A stretch of 64,000 nucleotides of DNA from Betaproteobacteria bacterium. GTDB lineage: Bacteria > Pseudomonadota > Gammaproteobacteria > Burkholderiales > JAEUOS01. The position numbers were made by a program, and so were the translations under genes. The notes below the pieces were generated by a model, which was not told the origin of the DNA, made no database searches, and saw only the letters and a list, made by a program, of their open reading frames with translations. The stretch is from assembly GCA_028292405.1 (NCBI GenBank), contig JAQGMJ010000020.1, positions 62,001-126,000 of the forward strand, written 5' to 3'. Shown one piece after another: positions 36,322-43,981 of this stretch. Every line of letters begins with the position of its first letter. Positions within the stretch are counted from its first letter, which is position 1.

Positions 36322-37443
36322 TCAAGATGCGGCCGGGCGCCTGCGCAGGAAAAACTCCACCATTTTTGCGGAGGCATCCGGGCCGTGGGCATCCGTATAA
36401 GAACCCTGATCGCTTCCTCCCATCCAGGCATGGCCGGCGCCATGCACTTCCCAGAATTCAACCAGCGGCGCGCCGTTTGTATCGACGTATCGTGAAACCT
36501 TGAAAGAAGCGCCGCCGTCGGCCGAGGCTGCTTCAGTGGTCGCCGGGCGCCCGTCATAGGTGCCGGCCTTGCCGGCGCGATGCAATTGTCGTGCGACCAG
36601 GGCGTGTCCATTTTGCGGATTAACCGTGCTGTCGGCGTCGCCGTGAAACACGATCATCGGGATGGGCCGGGCAATCGTTCCCCGATCAGGGCCGCTTTCC
36701 GATTTGCCGTTTCTCATGACTGCCAGCGCGGCCATCATGTTGCCGGCCGCCTGCGCCGGCAAACCCGAGTGGATGCCAGCGGCGGCGAATATGTCGGGAT
36801 AGGTTTCCGCCAGAATGGCCGCCATGGCGCCGCCCGCGGACAGGCCGGCCACATAGACGCGGCCTGCATCGAGGGCATATTCTTCGACGATGGCCTGCGC
36901 CATGTCGGCGATCAGGCCCGGCTCGCCCTTGCCGCGCCCTTGATCCGAAACGCTGAACCAATTCCAGCAGCGGTTCGGATTGGCGTCCCTGCCCTGGGCC
37001 GGGTAGAGGACAACAAAGCCGTTCGCGGCCGCTTGCATGTTCATTTGGGTACCCAGGGCGAAGTCGTCCGGATCTTGGGTACACCCGTGCAACATGACCA
37101 CCAGCGGCATGCCCTCAGCGGGCAAATTGCCGGGCACGAACAACTTGTATTTTTTGGTCAGGCCGTGGGCGGTGAATGATCCTTCCAGAAATTGGTCAGC
37201 TACCGGAATGTGTTCGGCGTGCGGCCGTGCGGCTGCGTCCGCCGAAGAGACCGGCTCTCGCAGGGCCGCCCTTTCCATCTCATAGACGTTTCCACCTCGG
37301 GCAACTGCCTGTTCGCCGCCGCGATCGGAGCCGGCCGCCTTCCCTTTGAGCGCCTCCTGAATGGCTGCGGTGGCTTGATGCAGCAAGCCTGCACGAGTCA
37401 ACTGCGTGGCGCTTTGAATTAGTGATCTGAAACGATTGCTCAT
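36322..37443 (-). CDS. PHB depolymerase-family esterase
   Basis: A 373-aa alpha/beta hydrolase. PLVVMLHGCTQDPDDFALGT (oxyanion hole), the serine box GLSAGGAMAA near residue 198, FHGDADSTVNPQNG (acid) and HGAGHAWMGG (histidine) give a full catalytic set of the Esterase_PHB/LpqC family. No clear signal peptide is seen: the N-terminus is a polar phasin-like stretch (SLIQSATQLTRAGLLHQATAAIQEAL is helical), so an intracellular place is possible. Substrates may be polyhydroxyalkanoate oligomers or aryl esters. Confidence 0.88.
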   Translation of the reverse strand: MSNRFRSLIQSATQLTRAGLLHQATAAIQEALKGKAAGSDRGGEQAVARGGNVYEMERAALREPVSSADAAARPHAEHIPVADQFLEGSFTAHGLTKKYKLFVPGNLPAEGMPLVVMLHGCTQDPDDFALGTQMNMQAAANGFVVLYPAQGRDANPNRCWNWFSVSDQGRGKGEPGLIADMAQAIVEEYALDAGRVYVAGLSAGGAMAAILAETYPDIFAAAGIHSGLPAQAAGNMMAALAVMRNGKSESGPDRGTIARPIPMIVFHGDADSTVNPQNGHALVARQLHRAGKAGTYDGRPATTEAASADGGASFKVSRYVDTNGAPLVEFWEVHGAGHAWMGGSDQGSYTDAHGPDASAKMVEFFLRRRPAAS

Positions 37444-37633
37444 CGGAAACCCGTGTTTTGTTGCGTATGCACATAACCTAACATCATCTTTGGCCGACGG
37501 ATATCAGAAAACGCCACTATCTTTGTTTGCCGAAGGCTTGAAATAGGGGCAAGGGAAAGGGGTCTTCTGCACAGCGGTTTCCCGGCTGATCTTTATTTAC
37601 AATCCGGCGTCCTACGGTGTAAAGAGAACCACC

Positions 37634-38290
37634 ATGCCGTTCGCCCTGTTTTCCCATCCTTTTGCGTCCTACTGCCAGAAAGCGCTGATCGCCCTCTACG
37701 AGAATGAAACGCCGTTCAGCCATCGTCTGCTGGACCAGGCCGATCCTGCGACCTTCGCGGAGTTCGAGAAGCTCTGGCCGCTGAAGCGTTTTCCTGTGCT
37801 GCTCGATGACGGACGCGCGATTGCCGAGGCGACCATCATCATCGAGCACCTGGACCTGCATCACCCCGGCCGCGCCCGCATGATTCCTGCCGACCCCAAG
37901 GTCGCACTGGAGTGCGCTTCGTCGACCGATTTTTCGATAACTACGTGCATACGCCGATGCAGGCGATCGTCGCCGACGCGCTACGCACACCCGCGGAGCG
38001 CGATGCGCGTGGCGTGGCCAATGCGCATGCGGCGCTGGATACCCGCCTATGCCTGGCTGGAGCAACGCATGACTGGACGCGAATGAGCGGCCGGCGATTT
38101 CGGCCCGGCCGATTGCGCCGCGGCGCCGGCCCTGTTCTACGCAGACTGGGTTCACCCGATCGCCACAGCGTTTCCGCAGGTGCGCGCGTATCGCCAGCGC
38201 CTCAACGCGCGGCCCTCGTTTGCGCGTGCGGTGGATGAAGCACGGCCCTACCGCCACTATTTCCCGCTGGGCGCACCCGATCGCGACTAG
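37634..38290 (+). pseudogene. Glutathione S-transferase pseudogene, three lesions
   Basis: The open frame starts as a normal GST (MPFALFSHPFASYCQKALIA, thioredoxin-fold domain). After LDLHHPGR...KVALE at 37907-37912, one base is missing and the protein continues in another frame (VRFVDRFFDNYVHTPMQ). Near 38041-38044 one extra C restores the first frame (AYAWLEQRMTGRE). At 38084-38086 a TGA stands where TGG (Trp of EWAAGDFGPADC) is expected. The frame then runs on without a stop to 38290 (ARAVDEARPYRHYFPLGAP). The whole GST length of about 218 residues is recoverable, so this is a recently decayed gene or a sequencing problem. Confidence 0.9.
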
Positions 38291-38296
38291 GCGAGA

Positions 38297-39367
38297 CTAC
38301 TTCTGCGCACCGCGATAAAACCAGAGCATCGACAGCATGGCGGCGAGCACCAGGAACAACGCGGCGACGCCGGAGAGCAGCGCGCTGATTTCGGTATCGC
38401 GCTTTTCCAGCGCGAATTTGCTGTTGAGTTTTTCGTAGACCTTTTGCAGGTCGGCGGCGGTACCGGCGTGGAAGTACTCGGCGCCGGTAATCGAGGCCAC
38501 GCCTTTCAGCGTTTCCTCATCCAGGCGGGCGAAAAACGAAAAGCCTTCGAAGCCCGGAATCTCGCCGCCGTTCAGCGTGCCGAAGCCGACGGTGTAGACC
38601 CGTACGCCACGGTCGGCGGCAATCTTGGCGATGTCCAGCGGGTCGGGGCCGGTAGTGCGCCGGCCATCGGACAAGAGCACGATGGCGCCACCCTGGTACG
38701 AGCCGGGCGGCACCGGAACGAAGGCCTTTTCGGCCTGTTTCGTCTTACGCTTGGCGTCCAGCGATTTGCTTTCACTGCTGCGAAACGAAAAAGCGCTGTC
38801 GAACACCTGGGATTCGACATCGATGCCGGCTTCCGGCAGCAGTTGCGACAGGGCCACCAGGAGGCCGGCGCCGGTGGCCGTGCCGCGCTGCAGGTCGAAG
38901 CGGTCGACCGCGGCGATCAGGTCTTCGCGCGAGTCGGTGGGCGTCTGCACGACGTTGGCAGAACCGGCAAACGAAACAATGCCGGTACGGATATTGCGCG
39001 GCATCTGGCTGATGAAGGTCTTGACCGCCGCCTGGGCTGCGGAGATGCGGGTGGGTGCGACATCGCCGGCGAGCATGGAGCGTGAAACATCCATCGCCAG
39101 GATCAGGGTCATTGTTTCAGAGGGCAGGATAATCGTCGTCGCCGGGCGCGCCAGCGCCAACAGGGCGGCTGCCATCGACAGCAAAAACAGCGCGGGCGGC
39201 AGGTGGCGGCGCCAGCCGGGGCGCTTGCCGAGGGCGTCGCGCACCAAGATGAGGCTGGCATAGCGGATCGCCGCCTTTTTCTTGCGCCGCAGGGCATAGA
39301 TATAGGCGCCAGCGAGCAACGGGATGGCCAGCAGCATCCACAGCATTTCCGGCCAGAGAAAGCGCAT
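38297..39367 (-). CDS. VWA-domain membrane protein (BatA/BatB-like), second copy
   Basis: A 356-aa protein with two N-terminal helices, a von Willebrand A domain and a C-terminal helix. The MIDAS metal motif is DVSRS (DxSxS), with the conserved Thr and Asp in TPTDSRED and LLSDGRRTTG. GVRVYTVGFGT is typical of Bat proteins. It has the same length and domain order as the VWA protein at 42786-43856. It sits alone on the minus strand and diverges from the S1C protease gene with paired palindromes between. Confidence 0.9.
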   Translation of the reverse strand: MRFLWPEMLWMLLAIPLLAGAYIYALRRKKKAAIRYASLILVRDALGKRPGWRRHLPPALFLLSMAAALLALARPATTIILPSETMTLILAMDVSRSMLAGDVAPTRISAAQAAVKTFISQMPRNIRTGIVSFAGSANVVQTPTDSREDLIAAVDRFDLQRGTATGAGLLVALSQLLPEAGIDVESQVFDSAFSFRSSESKSLDAKRKTKQAEKAFVPVPPGSYQGGAIVLLSDGRRTTGPDPLDIAKIAADRGVRVYTVGFGTLNGGEIPGFEGFSFFARLDEETLKGVASITGAEYFHAGTAADLQKVYEKLNSKFALEKRDTEISALLSGVAALFLVLAAMLSMLWFYRGAQK

Positions 39368-39382
39368 CGACTCTCCTTGCAG

Positions 39383-39400
39383 GATCAGACAAGTCTGATC
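39383..39400. promoter_or_regulatory. 18-bp dyad GATCAGACAAGTCTGATC
   Basis: Perfect 8-2-8 inverted repeat, 15 bp upstream of the minus-strand VWA gene. It would lie in its 5' leader or promoter. A second dyad of the same geometry follows three bases away. Confidence 0.55.
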
Positions 39401-39403
39401 AAA

Positions 39404-39421
39404 GCGGATGCAGGCATCCGC
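39404..39421. promoter_or_regulatory. 18-bp dyad GCGGATGCAGGCATCCGC
   Basis: Perfect 8-2-8 inverted repeat beside the dyad at 39383-39400 but with a different sequence. Together they could be tandem operators or stacked RNA hairpins. Confidence 0.55.
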
Positions 39422-39571
39422 GCATTTACTTTATCACGATCCAAATTCCACGATCCGCGCAATTTACGCTTTGCGCCCTTCCAAGTGCCCCGGCGGCCGT
39501 GTTACCGTTACGCAAGGCGGTAAGGGTTTGCCGCCGCCACGCTCGGATTTGCCTGTTTTTACGGATGGCCG

Positions 39572-40690
39572 ATGAAAAGGGCAGCGTTATATAGCAACGC
39601 GCAGGTCGCTCCGAAGCCGGAGCAGGCGGCGCCTGAACAGGAGCCGGGCCAGCCGCAGGCGGCTGGCTGGCGCACCCGTATGCACGCGTTTGCCGCGCGG
39701 CGCAGCCGGATGCTGCTGTTCATTGGCGGGGTGCTGCTGGCGGGGCTGCCGGTCGCGGCCTACTGGGCGCTGCAAACGCCGCCACAGGTGCTGACCCAGG
39801 ACGACATCGACGACGCTGTCGTCCACACCATGGAAACCAAGAGCCTGCCCTCGCGCAGCGCGCGCGCCGCCAACGCGGTGCGCGAATCGGTGGTACGGGT
39901 GCGCGGCGTGCTGGGCGATGTCGATGACGCCGCCGACGACAAGAAAGACGCCAAGGGCAAGGCGGACGCCAAAGGGCCGGCCAAAGGCCCGCCGAAGGAG
40001 CAGGCGAAGGAGCAGGCGAAGGCAAAGGCTGACCGCCAGGCGGCAGAGCGCAACAAGCTGGCCGAGGTCGACCCGCCGAAAGCCGCCCCCACCAAGCCCG
40101 GCGACAAGCTGCCAAAGGGCAAGCCGAAGCCGGACGGCGGCCTGCACGACCAGGGCATGAGCATCGGCAGCGGCGTAGTGATCGTCGACAAGGGCGTGAT
40201 CCTGACCAACAACCATGTGATTGCCGGGGCCAAGCGCGTATTCGTCACCTTCTTCGACGGCATGGAATCCGAGGCCGACCTGGTGGCCGTGTTCCCGGAG
40301 AACGACCTCGCGGTGCTGCGCGCCCGCAAGATCCCTGACGACCTGCCGGCGGCGACCCTGGGCTCTTCGAAGCGCCTGAAGCCGGGCGATGAAGTGGTGG
40401 CGGTGGGCTTTCCCTTCGACATCGGCCCTTCGGTTTCTACCGGCGTGGTCTCGGGCCTGGACCGCGAATTCCGCTCGCCCACCGGCGAGCATGTGCTAAC
40501 CCACATGATCCAGTTCGACGCCGCGGCCAACTCCGGCAACTCCGGCGGCCCGCTGGTGACGATGGACGGCGAGGTAGTCGGCATCGTCACGGCGATTCTC
40601 AATCCGCACGGTGCCGGCACCTTCATCGGCATCGGCTTCGCAGTCACCATCGAAGGCGCGGGCAGCGCGGTAGGCATCCCGCCATTCTGA
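39572..40690 (+). CDS. Membrane-anchored S1C (HtrA-type) serine protease without PDZ domain
   Basis: A 372-aa protein. A cytoplasmic N-tail of about 45 residues precedes one membrane helix (MLLFIGGVLLAGLPVAAYWA), then a long Lys/Ala/Pro linker (about residues 115-185) and a trypsin-like domain with catalytic His (TNNHVIAG, near 214), Asp (ENDLAVLR, near 243) and Ser (ANSGNSGGPLV, near 323). The chain ends right after the protease core; no PDZ domain follows, unlike DegP. It diverges from a VWA gene and precedes moxR, so it may belong to the Bat envelope-stress locus. Confidence 0.9.
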   Translation: MKRAALYSNAQVAPKPEQAAPEQEPGQPQAAGWRTRMHAFAARRSRMLLFIGGVLLAGLPVAAYWALQTPPQVLTQDDIDDAVVHTMETKSLPSRSARAANAVRESVVRVRGVLGDVDDAADDKKDAKGKADAKGPAKGPPKEQAKEQAKAKADRQAAERNKLAEVDPPKAAPTKPGDKLPKGKPKPDGGLHDQGMSIGSGVVIVDKGVILTNNHVIAGAKRVFVTFFDGMESEADLVAVFPENDLAVLRARKIPDDLPAATLGSSKRLKPGDEVVAVGFPFDIGPSVSTGVVSGLDREFRSPTGEHVLTHMIQFDAAANSGNSGGPLVTMDGEVVGIVTAILNPHGAGTFIGIGFAVTIEGAGSAVGIPPF

Positions 40691-40754
40691 ATCCGCGTAT
40701 CAAAGCAGGCGCAGTCCGCAGCATACTTTACCGTCCCGCACTAGGAAAACAAAC

Positions 40755-41786
40755 ATGAGCACCAGCCCCCCGCCCGGCGCCGCCAGCGGCAGCGAAGTCG
40801 CCTCCCTGATGCAAAGCGTGCTGTATGAAGTCAAGCGCGTGGTGGTGGGGCAGGACCATTTTCTGGAGCGCGTGCTGGTGGCGATTCTGGCGCAGGGTCA
40901 CCTGCTGGTCGAAGGTGTGCCGGGTTTAGCAAAAACGTTGACTGTGAAGACCCTGGCGCGGGCGCTGCGCGGCGACTTCAAGCGCATCCAGTTCACCCCC
41001 GACCTGCTGCCGGCGGACGTGGTGGGCACGCGCATGTACAGCCAGAAGACCGGCGAGTTTTCTACCAACCTGGGGCCGGTGTTCACCAACCTGCTCCTGG
41101 CCGATGAAATCAACCGCGCCCCGGCGAAGGTGCAAAGCGCGCTGCTGGAAGTGATGCAGGAACGCCAGGTGACGATTGCCGGCGAGACCCACAAGGTGCC
41201 CGAACCCTTTCTGGTGATGGCGACGCAGAACCCCATCGAGACCGAGGGCACTTACCCGCTGCCGGAGGCGCAGGTGGACCGCTTCATGATGAAAATCATG
41301 GTCGGCTACCCGACAGAAGACGAGGAATTCGTGATTGCCGAGCGCGTCACCGGCCCGGCGGTGGCCGTCGCCGCGGTGGCGACGCCGCAGCAACTGATCG
41401 ACCTGCAGAAGCAATGCCGCGCGGTGTACGTGGACCCGAACCTGATCCAGTACGCGGTGCGCCTGGTGGCGGCCACCCGTGCGCCGGAGCGCTATGGGCT
41501 GAAGGATTTCGCGCAGTACATCAGCTTCGGCGCCAGCCCGCGCGCCACCATCAACCTGATCGAAGGGGGGCGTGCCCTGGCGTTTTTGCGCGGCCGCAAT
41601 TACGCGCTGCCGGAGGATGTCACCGACTTGGTTCCGGATGTGCTGCGCCACCGCCTGGTGCTTTCCTATGCCGCGCTGTCAGACGGCCAGAGTCCGGACG
41701 CGCTGATCCGCCGCATTTTGCAGGCGGTGCCGGCGCCGGAAAAACCCCTCGCCACGCATGTTCAAGTTTCTCCAGCTACGGCGTAG
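40755..41786 (+). CDS. MoxR-family AAA+ ATPase
   Basis: A 343-aa ATPase with Walker A GVPGLAKT (about residues 54-61), Walker B LLADEINRAP (about 114) and the sensor FLVMATQNPIETEGTYPLPEAQVDRF. MoxR proteins act with VWA-domain proteins as metal-insertion or folding chaperones. AGGAA precedes the ATG. It overlaps the start of the DUF58 gene by 29 bp, so translation is coupled. Confidence 0.95.
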   Translation: MSTSPPPGAASGSEVASLMQSVLYEVKRVVVGQDHFLERVLVAILAQGHLLVEGVPGLAKTLTVKTLARALRGDFKRIQFTPDLLPADVVGTRMYSQKTGEFSTNLGPVFTNLLLADEINRAPAKVQSALLEVMQERQVTIAGETHKVPEPFLVMATQNPIETEGTYPLPEAQVDRFMMKIMVGYPTEDEEFVIAERVTGPAVAVAAVATPQQLIDLQKQCRAVYVDPNLIQYAVRLVAATRAPERYGLKDFAQYISFGASPRATINLIEGGRALAFLRGRNYALPEDVTDLVPDVLRHRLVLSYAALSDGQSPDALIRRILQAVPAPEKPLATHVQVSPATA

Positions 41787-42786
41787 CAAGGAAGCGGCGG
41801 CCGCCGCCGCATCCGCGTCCGGGCCCGCCCCGGGCGAAGATGGCGAACGTCCGCGTTTCGACGCCGAGAGCGTGTTGCGGCGCCTGGAGTGGACGGTGAT
41901 CCGCCGCCTCGACGGCCTGCTGCAGGGCGACTACCGCACCCTGTTGCGCGGCTTCGGCCTGGACTTGGCCGACCTGCGCGAGTACCAGGCGCACGACGAC
42001 GTACGCTACATCGACTGGAACGTCACCGCGCGCATGGAAGTGCCGTATGTGCGCGAGTTCCAGGAAGACCGCGAAGTCACGGCCTGGTTCGTGCTCGACC
42101 TATCCGGCTCGGTGGATTTCGGCTCCAGAAAATTGCGCAAGCGCGAACTGGCCGCCGAACTCGCCGGCGTGCTGGCGCGCGTGCTGACCCGCCACGGCAA
42201 CCGCGTCGGCGCCCTGTTGCAGGGACGCGATGGCGGGGACGGCGCGCGCGAGGAAGTCATTCCGGTGCGCGGCGGCCGTGCGCAGGTGTTGCGCCTGATC
42301 GACCGGGTGGCGGCGATGCAGGTAGAGCAGCCGGGCGCGAAGGCTGCCGGCAAGACTACCGACCTCGGCGCGCTGCTGCAGCGCGCGCAGCAATTGATCA
42401 AGCGCCGCTCAGTGGTGTTCGTGGTCTCCGACTTCATCAGTACGCCGGGCTGGGAGCAGGCGCTGGGCCTGCTGGCGCGGCGCCATGAGGTGGTGGCGGT
42501 GCGCCTCTATGACCCGATGGAACTGAACCTGCCCCCGCTCGGTCTGGTGGTGCTGCAGGATGCGGAGACCGGCGAGCAACTGTTCGTCGATACCCAGGAC
42601 AGCGGCTTTCGCCAGCGCTTCGCAGCGCAGGCGCAGGCGCGCGAGAAGAACCTGCGCGAGAGCCTCGGGCGCGCCGGCGTCGATTGCCTGGAACTGGCGA
42701 CCGACGCCGACCTGCATGCCGCGCTGCTGCGCTTCGTCGACCTGCGCAAGCGGCGCAGCCGGCTTTCCGCCGGCGCGGTGGCCTGA
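41758..42786 (+). CDS. DUF58 domain protein of the MoxR/Bat locus
   Basis: A 342-aa soluble protein with the DUF58 signature DLREYQAHDDVRYIDWNVTARM and a VWA-like core (VLDLSGSVDFGS, DxSxS). Its start lies inside moxR and its stop TGA overlaps the next ATG (42784-42788), so the three genes form a tightly coupled operon. In well-studied loci MoxR, DUF58 and Bat proteins cooperate in envelope stress or complex assembly; the client here is unknown. Confidence 0.93.
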   Translation: MFKFLQLRRSKEAAAAAASASGPAPGEDGERPRFDAESVLRRLEWTVIRRLDGLLQGDYRTLLRGFGLDLADLREYQAHDDVRYIDWNVTARMEVPYVREFQEDREVTAWFVLDLSGSVDFGSRKLRKRELAAELAGVLARVLTRHGNRVGALLQGRDGGDGAREEVIPVRGGRAQVLRLIDRVAAMQVEQPGAKAAGKTTDLGALLQRAQQLIKRRSVVFVVSDFISTPGWEQALGLLARRHEVVAVRLYDPMELNLPPLGLVVLQDAETGEQLFVDTQDSGFRQRFAAQAQAREKNLRESLGRAGVDCLELATDADLHAALLRFVDLRKRRSRLSAGAVA

Positions 42787-43856
42787 TGTCCGCCGCCATG
42801 CCGCAGTTCCGCGAGCTCGCCTTCATCTGGCCGCTGATGCTGTGGCTGCTGTTGCTGGTGCCGCTGCTGGTGATCGTCTACATGCGCCTGGCGGCGCGCC
42901 AGCGCCTGGCCGCCAAACAGTTGGCCAAACTCGCCGCTGTCGACGGCATCACCGGCAAGGAACCCTCGGCTTTCGCGCGCCACGTGTCGGCGCTGTTGCT
43001 GTTGTTCGCCATCATCCTGATGATTACCGCCGTGGCGCGGCCACAGGCGGTGATGGTGCTACCAACACGGGTCGACGCGGTGATCCTGGCGATGGATGTT
43101 TCCGGTAGCATGCGCGCCACCGATGTGAAGCCGAACCGCCTGACGGCGGCAAAAAGCGCCGCCAAGACTTTCATCGCCGACCAGCCGGCCGAGGTCAAAA
43201 TCGGCGTGGTGGCAATCGCCGCCACCGCCGCCCTGGTGCAGTCGCCCACCACCAAGCGCGATGACCTCAACGCCGCCATTGACCGCTTCACCCTGCAAAA
43301 CGGCTCGGCCCTGGGCAGCGGGGTGATCATCGCGCTGGCCACCATGCTGCCGGAATCGGGCATCGACATCGACCAGGTGGTGTACGGCAAGAAGCCGCTG
43401 GCGCGCGACCCGGCGCGGCAGCTGGCGATCGATACATTCAAGCCGGTGCCGCCCGGCTCCAACAACTCGGCGGCGATCGTGCTGGTGTCCGACGGCGAAG
43501 GCAATACCGGACCGGAACTGCAGGCCGCCGCCAAGTTCGCCGCCGAGCGCGGCGTGCGCGTCTATACCGTGGGCGTGGGCACGCGCGATGGCGCCGTGCT
43601 GTCGGTGGACGGCTGGTCGATGCGCGTGCGCCTGGACGAGGAGGGGCTGAAGAAGGTGGCCGCCACCACGCGCGGCGAATACTTCCGCGCCGCCAATGCC
43701 AATGAACTCAAGCGCATCTACAGCCAGCTGGGCGCGCGCCTGACCGCCGGGCGCGGACGCACCACGGAAATCAGCGCGCTGTTTGCCGCCGCCGGGGCGG
43801 CGCTGGCGATGATTTCGGTGCTGTATTCGCTGCTCAGGTTCAACCGCGTATTTTAA
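42786..43856 (+). CDS. VWA-domain membrane protein (BatA-like)
   Basis: A 356-aa protein with two N-terminal helices, a VWA domain (MIDAS DVSGS; Thr in SPTTKRDD; Asp in VLVSDGEGNTG) and a C-terminal helix. The ATG at 42786 overlaps the DUF58 stop; an ATG four codons later is also possible. It has the same length as the minus-strand VWA at 38297-39367 and shares many stretches with it, such as GVRVYTVG-G and PVPPGS, so the two arose by duplication. No BatC/BatD-type TPR partner follows. Confidence 0.92.
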   Translation: MSAAMPQFRELAFIWPLMLWLLLLVPLLVIVYMRLAARQRLAAKQLAKLAAVDGITGKEPSAFARHVSALLLLFAIILMITAVARPQAVMVLPTRVDAVILAMDVSGSMRATDVKPNRLTAAKSAAKTFIADQPAEVKIGVVAIAATAALVQSPTTKRDDLNAAIDRFTLQNGSALGSGVIIALATMLPESGIDIDQVVYGKKPLARDPARQLAIDTFKPVPPGSNNSAAIVLVSDGEGNTGPELQAAAKFAAERGVRVYTVGVGTRDGAVLSVDGWSMRVRLDEEGLKKVAATTRGEYFRAANANELKRIYSQLGARLTAGRGRTTEISALFAAAGAALAMISVLYSLLRFNRVF

Positions 43857-43858
43857 TT

Positions 43859-43887
43859 CGGTCAAAAGTAAAACCTGCTTTTGACCG
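43859..43887. repeat. Perfect 10-bp inverted repeat after the BatA-like gene
   Basis: CGGTCAAAAG (43859-43868) and CTTTTGACCG (43878-43887) pair fully around a 9-nt loop, directly after the VWA stop. No T run follows, so it is an mRNA-end hairpin or first part of a double terminator. Confidence 0.6.
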
Positions 43888-43898
43888 GAGAGGCGTTC

Positions 43899-43930
43899 AA
43901 AAAATCACCGGCAGAGCCGGCTGATTTTTT
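43899..43930. terminator. Bidirectional terminator between VWA and redox cassette
   Basis: CCGGC and GCCGG pair around AGA, extended by TCA/TGA with one bulged C, and the stem is flanked by A and T runs. It fits both convergent operons. Confidence 0.85.
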
Positions 43931-43981
43931 GATTCAAATGCGAGGAAAAGGCAAACCCACCGCGCAATACCCACCGCAGGA

